Below are positions 60,609 to 64,000 of a stretch of 64,000 nt of DNA, one piece after another. A program made the position numbers and the translations under genes. The number at the start of each line of letters is the position of its first letter. Position 1 is the stretch's first letter. The notes under the pieces are model-generated. The model was not told where the DNA came from, did not search any database, and was given only the letters and a program-made list of their open reading frames with translations. Location of the stretch: positions 310,001-374,000 of the forward strand of contig NZ_LNBY01000001.1 in the NCBI RefSeq assembly GCF_001542855.1, read 5' to 3'. The stretch is from Erythrobacter sp. AP23. Lineage in GTDB: Bacteria > Pseudomonadota > Alphaproteobacteria > Sphingomonadales > Sphingomonadaceae.

Positions 60609-60980
60609 GTGGACGAGAAGACCGAGCGCGAGGCGGGAATGATCTTCATGCCCAAGTTCGACGACAAGGGCCTGTTGAGCGCCGTCGTCGTGCATCACGA
60701 AACCCGCGAGGTGCTGATGGTGGGCTTCATGGATGCCGAAGCCATCGCCGCGACGCGCAAGACCGGCTTTGCCCATTTCCACTCGCGCTCCCGCGGCAAA
60801 CTGTGGAAGAAGGGCGAGACCTCGGGCGATGTGCTGGCAGTGGAGCAAATCCGAGTCGATTGCGACCAGGATGCGCTCGTGCTGTCATGCCGTCCCGCCG
60901 GGCCCACTTGCCATACCGGAGCGACGAGCTGCTTCTATCGCGTCATTGACGGCGACGTTCTCCAACCCGTCAATACTTGA
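60609..60980 (+). CDS. hisI: Phosphoribosyl-AMP cyclohydrolase
   Basis: The 123-residue enzyme opens the adenine ring of phosphoribosyl-AMP in histidine synthesis. It has MVGFMDAEAIAATRKTGFAHFHSRSRGKLWKKGETSGD, the metal-binding DCDQDALVLSC and GPTCHTGATSCFY. The start is GTG 60609 (VDEKTEREAGMIF); the upstream extension to 60483 is not family-like. It is a stand-alone HisI without the HisE half. Its stop overlaps the MerR operator candidate. Confidence 0.94.
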   Translation: MDEKTEREAGMIFMPKFDDKGLLSAVVVHHETREVLMVGFMDAEAIAATRKTGFAHFHSRSRGKLWKKGETSGDVLAVEQIRVDCDQDALVLSCRPAGPTCHTGATSCFYRVIDGDVLQPVNT

Positions 60981-60996
60981 CGCTTACGTAAACGTT
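60977..60996 (+). promoter_or_regulatory. MerR-type operator/promoter upstream of the LiuR-like gene
   Basis: TTGACG (60977-60982) followed by CTTACGTAAACGTT contains the palindrome TTACGTAA. The reverse complement reads GTTTACGTAAGCGTCAA, which resembles, from memory, the TTTACGTAAACGTCAA operator of LiuR-type regulators. It lies 17 bp upstream of the merR-type start. Confidence 0.55.
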
Positions 60997-61012
60997 GGGT
61001 TATTGGAGTGGC

Positions 61013-61471
61013 ATGACACAGCCGCTCTCGAAGGATCAAGCCGCCGCGAATGGCGATCGTCGCCATGCCGGCGCCCATATCGAACGGCCGGACGAACTCG
61101 GTCGCGAGCAGTATTCGATTTCCGACCTCACCAGTGAATTCGGCTGCACCGCGCGCGCACTGCGCTTCTACGAAGACGAGGGGCTGATCGCGCCCTCGCG
61201 CATCGGCCTGACCCGCATTTATTCGAAGCGCGACCGTGCACGTCTGGCCTGGATCATGCGCGCCAAGAACGTCGGCTTCTCGCTGACCGAAATCCGCGAA
61301 ATGATCGATCTCTACGATCTGGGCGACGGCCGCGTCGAACAGCGCCGCGTCACGATCGAGAAATGCAAGGCGCATGTCGCCAAGCTGAAAGAACAGCGTG
61401 ACGATATCGACAGCTCGATCAACGAACTCACCGAATTCATCGAACATATCGAAACGCTCGACCTCGACTAA
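61013..61471 (+). CDS. MerR-family regulator (LiuR-like)
   Basis: The 152-residue protein has the MerR winged helix ([68 protein letters not shown]) and a coiled-coil dimerisation tail ([26 protein letters not shown]) without metal-binding cysteines. This form occurs as regulators of fatty-acid and branched-chain amino-acid breakdown. ATG 61013 follows GGAG. It sits directly upstream of the acyl-CoA dehydrogenase (51-bp gap) and probably controls it. Confidence 0.9.
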   Translation: MTQPLSKDQAAANGDRRHAGAHIERPDELGREQYSISDLTSEFGCTARALRFYEDEGLIAPSRIGLTRIYSKRDRARLAWIMRAKNVGFSLTEIREMIDLYDLGDGRVEQRRVTIEKCKAHVAKLKEQRDDIDSSINELTEFIEHIETLDLD

Positions 61472-61522
61472 TCAGCCTTCCCGGCGAGAACCCCTACCGA
61501 CCCCCAACCCAAGGACACGCAG

Positions 61523-63328
61523 ATGCCCATCTACTCCGCGCCGACCCGCGATACCCGCTTCGTCATCAATGAGATGCTCGACCTTGCCAGCTACGGCAAT
61601 CTCCCGGGCTTCGAGGCGGTCAGCCCCGACGTGACCGATGCGGTCGTCAATGAAGGCGGCAAGTTCTGCGCCGAGGTGCTTGCCCCGCTCAACCAGTCGG
61701 GCGATCAGGAAGGCTGCACCCGCCACGACGACGGTTCGGTGACCACGCCCAAGGGCTTCAAGGACGCTTTCGACAAGTTCCGCGAAGCGGGCTGGGGCAC
61801 GCTGGCGCATCCGGAGGAATTCGGCGGGCAGGGCATGCCGCACGTCCTCGGCTTCGTGATGGAAGAATACATTTCCGGCGCCAATCAGGCATTCGGCATG
61901 TATCCGGGCCTCACCAATGGCGCGATCGCGGCGCTGATCGCCAAGGGCAGCCAGGAACAGAAGGAAACCTACCTGCCGAAAATGGTCTCGGGCGAATGGA
62001 CCGGCACCATGAACCTGACCGAGCCGCATTGCGGCACCGATCTCGGCATGATCCGGACCAAGGCCGAACCGCAGGCCGACGGCAGCTATTCGATCACCGG
62101 CACGAAGATCTTCATCTCCGCCGGCGAGCATGACATGAGCGACAACATCATCCACCTCGTGCTCGCCAAGACGCCGGGTGCGCCCGACAGCACCAAGGGC
62201 ATTTCGCTCTTCGTCGTGCCGAAGTTCCTGGTGAACGAGGACGGCTCGGTGGGCGAGCGCAACGGGGTGATGTGCGGCTCGATCGAACACAAGATGGGCA
62301 TCCACGCCAACTCGACCTGCGTCCTCAATTACGACGGCGCCAAGGGATGGATGGTCGGCGAGGAGAACAAGGGTCTCGCCGCCATGTTCATCATGATGAA
62401 TGCAGCGCGTCTCGGCGTCGGCATCCAGGGGCTCAGCCAGGCCGAGGCCGCCTACCAGAATGCGGTCGCCTATGCGCTCGACCGGCGCCAGGGTCGCGCG
62501 CTCACCGGCCCGGCCGAGCCGGAGGCACCGGCCGATCCGATCTTCGTGCACCCCGACGTGCGCCGCATGCTGATGGACGCCAAGGCCTTCACCGAAGGCA
62601 TGCGCGCCCTGTGCCTGTGGGGCGCCCTGCAGGTCGATCTGAGCCACAAGGCGCAGACCGAGGAAGAACGTGCCGAAGCCGACCAGATGATTGGCCTGCT
62701 GACCCCGGTCATCAAGGGTTACGGCACCGACAAGGGCTATGAAGTCGCCACCAATATGCAGCAGGTCTTCGGTGGCCACGGCTACATCGAGGAATGGGGC
62801 ATGAGCCAGTTCGTGCGCGACGCGCGCATCGCCCAGATCTACGAAGGCACCAATGGCGTGCAGGCGATGGACCTTTGCGGTCGCAAGCTCGCCAGCAAGG
62901 GCGGCGCTGCGATCCAGGCTTTCTTCAAGGCCGTCGGCGAAGACATCGAAGCCGCCAAGGGCGATGCGGATCTCGGCGCCATGGCCGAACAGCTCGAAAA
63001 GGCGCTCGGTCAGCAGCAGGCCGCGACCATGTGGTTCATGAACAATGCGATGCAAAACCCCAACCATCTCGGCGCTGGCGCGCATCACTACATGCACATC
63101 ATGGGCATTGTGACGCTGGGCTGGATGTGGCTGCGAATGGCCAAGGTCGCGCAGGCGGCGCTGGCCGGGGGCACAGAAGACACGGCGTTCTACGAAGCCA
63201 AGCTTTCGACCGCCCGTTATTACATGGACCGTTTCCTGCCCGATGCTGGCGCGCTGCGCCGCAAGCTCGAAAGCGGGGCGGACAGCATGATGGCGCTGGG
63301 CGAGGACGCTTTCGCCACGGCGGCCTGA
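61523..63328 (+). CDS. Acyl-CoA dehydrogenase
   Basis: The 601-residue flavoenzyme is of the large (FadE/DmdC-like) type, which catalyses the first step of acyl-CoA beta-oxidation. It has the N-terminal region found in this subfamily, EWTGTMNLTEPHCGTDLGMIRTKAEPQADGSYSITGTKIFISAGEHDM, NIDI-type GLS QAEAAYQNAVAYALDRRQGRAL and a C-terminal QVFGGHGYIEEWGMSQFVRDARIAQIYEGTNGVQAMDL (FAD/substrate region). It follows the MerR gene. Chain-length preference cannot be read. Confidence 0.93.
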   Translation: MPIYSAPTRDTRFVINEMLDLASYGNLPGFEAVSPDVTDAVVNEGGKFCAEVLAPLNQSGDQEGCTRHDDGSVTTPKGFKDAFDKFREAGWGTLAHPEEFGGQGMPHVLGFVMEEYISGANQAFGMYPGLTNGAIAALIAKGSQEQKETYLPKMVSGEWTGTMNLTEPHCGTDLGMIRTKAEPQADGSYSITGTKIFISAGEHDMSDNIIHLVLAKTPGAPDSTKGISLFVVPKFLVNEDGSVGERNGVMCGSIEHKMGIHANSTCVLNYDGAKGWMVGEENKGLAAMFIMMNAARLGVGIQGLSQAEAAYQNAVAYALDRRQGRALTGPAEPEAPADPIFVHPDVRRMLMDAKAFTEGMRALCLWGALQVDLSHKAQTEEERAEADQMIGLLTPVIKGYGTDKGYEVATNMQQVFGGHGYIEEWGMSQFVRDARIAQIYEGTNGVQAMDLCGRKLASKGGAAIQAFFKAVGEDIEAAKGDADLGAMAEQLEKALGQQQAATMWFMNNAMQNPNHLGAGAHHYMHIMGIVTLGWMWLRMAKVAQAALAGGTEDTAFYEAKLSTARYYMDRFLPDAGALRRKLESGADSMMALGEDAFATAA

Positions 63329-63352
63329 ACCACGGGCGCATATCGATGAAAG

Positions 63353-63381
63353 GGCCCGGGCGGAGACGTCCGGGCCTTTTT
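63353..63381 (+). terminator. Rho-independent terminator after the acyl-CoA dehydrogenase
   Basis: GGCCCGG-N10-CCGGGCC stem followed by TTTTT (63377-63381). It is clear and sits 25 bp after the stop. It may also serve the convergent hydrolase gene from the other side. Confidence 0.85.
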
Positions 63382-63385
63382 CGTT

Positions 63386-64000
63386 TCAGCCGAGGACCTC
63401 GTCGAACAGGCTGTGCATCGCCGCCCAACTCTGTCGGTCGGCGCTGGCGTCATAGGCAGGGTTGGGTGAGCCGTCGAGCATACGCGGATTGGTGAAGCCG
63501 TGTTCGATGCCCGCATAGCTGTGGAAATGCCAGTCGGCCTGGACGCCGTCCATTTCCTCCCAGAACGCCGCCACCTGTTCGCGCGGAACCATGGCATCGG
63601 CATCGCCATGGCAAACGAGGATGCGCGGTTTGATCGGCTTGTCTGCAGGCAGTGCGGTTTCGAACAGGCCATGAAAGCTGGCAACCGCTGCGAGGTCCTG
63701 CCCGTCGCGCGCCATTTCCAACACGGCCATGCCACCGAGACAGAAGCCGATCGCCAGCTGAGGTACGTCCGGCTCGAGCGTTCGAAGCAGGTCGAGCGCC
63801 GCGCGCAGCCTATGCCGCATCGCGTGCGGATCGCTGCGCAGCTTGCGCATGGCCTCGAACGCCTCGTCGAAGTCCGACGGGGCATCGGGGCCGTAGAAAT
63901 CCGCTATCAGCACCGCATAACCCGCCTCGACGAGTTGCATGGCTTTCGTTTCCACGCCGGGCGTCGAGTTCATGAAGGTCGGATAAATCGCGACCGCGCC
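63386..64000 (-). CDS. Dienelactone hydrolase-family protein, 5' end cut by window
   Basis: About 204 C-terminal residues are visible; the frame continues past the right edge (GAVAIYPTFMNSTPGVETKAMQ...). The internal Met at 63973 is unlikely to be the start. The dienelactone-hydrolase elbow with Cys nucleophile is IGFCLGG; PRILVCHGDADAMVP holds the acidic residue and YAGIEHGFTNP the His. Members cleave dienelactone or other small esters. Confidence 0.9.
   Translation of the reverse strand, partial: GAVAIYPTFMNSTPGVETKAMQLVEAGYAVLIADFYGPDAPSDFDEAFEAMRKLRSDPHAMRHRLRAALDLLRTLEPDVPQLAIGFCLGGMAVLEMARDGQDLAAVASFHGLFETALPADKPIKPRILVCHGDADAMVPREQVAAFWEEMDGVQADWHFHSYAGIEHGFTNPRMLDGSPNPAYDASADRQSWAAMHSLFDEVLG

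Overview
The window is a GC-rich chromosomal segment from an alphaproteobacterium. Gene content and order (ribB with a degenerate RibA half, mreBCD-mrdA-rodA, glyQ-glyS, ppdK, comF-hisI, a TonB receptor next to esterases, an HTH-fused riboflavin gene) fit Sphingomonadales, most likely Erythrobacteraceae. This placement rests on gene content read by eye, not on a search.

Layout: 1-4425 holds the tail of a lower-GC gene, an orphan 98-bp copy of the carB 5' end, a small exported protein and intact carB. 4541-9295 holds greA, a GNAT enzyme, a run of minus-strand small membrane-anchored proteins and enolase. 9372-19439 holds riboflavin genes (ribB/ribH, with a palindromic operator candidate) between lipid-type accessory genes: an APH-like kinase, an AttH/CrtC-like protein, an AraC regulator, a TonB receptor, an HSL-type esterase and a secreted lipase-like protein.

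19720-30688 is an integrated mobile element of about 11 kb. It is bounded by 53-bp direct repeats (52/53 identical), the right one being the 3' part of an intact tRNA-Lys(CTT) gene. Its genes run tyrosine integrase, AlpA-like regulator, primase-VapE helicase, a repeat array resembling an iteron origin, small and large terminase, an unknown gene where a portal gene would normally lie, a small reverse-strand gene, a structured intergenic region, and a two-gene ParB/Srx-fold plus D12 adenine methyltransferase cargo operon. No capsid, portal, tail or lysis gene is visible, so it looks like a phage satellite that carries its own complete terminase. This is the best candidate for an undescribed system here.

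30819-50202 returns to chromosomal genes: a LuxR-type regulator without a nearby synthase, the rod-shape operon (rodA, mrdA, mreD, mreC, mreB), mutL, a TetR/SDR divergent pair, a MaoC protein, a glutaredoxin-MauE fusion behind a CsoR-like palindrome, DUF1206, a nucleotide pyrophosphatase-like lipoprotein, ychF, a Tat-exported SDR, mgtE, pth and rplY. 50336-64000 holds twin TraB/GumN lipoproteins, glyQ-glyS (glyS carries two in-frame palindromic repeat insertions and a low-GC segment), ppdK, a methyltransferase, comF, hisI, a MerR regulator with an operator candidate, an acyl-CoA dehydrogenase and a truncated dienelactone hydrolase at the right edge.

Functional themes are cell elongation and envelope, translation (glyQS, pth, rplY, ychF, greA), central carbon metabolism (eno, ppdK), riboflavin, fatty-acid or ester catabolism with local regulators, and one mobile element with possible anti-phage or anti-restriction cargo.
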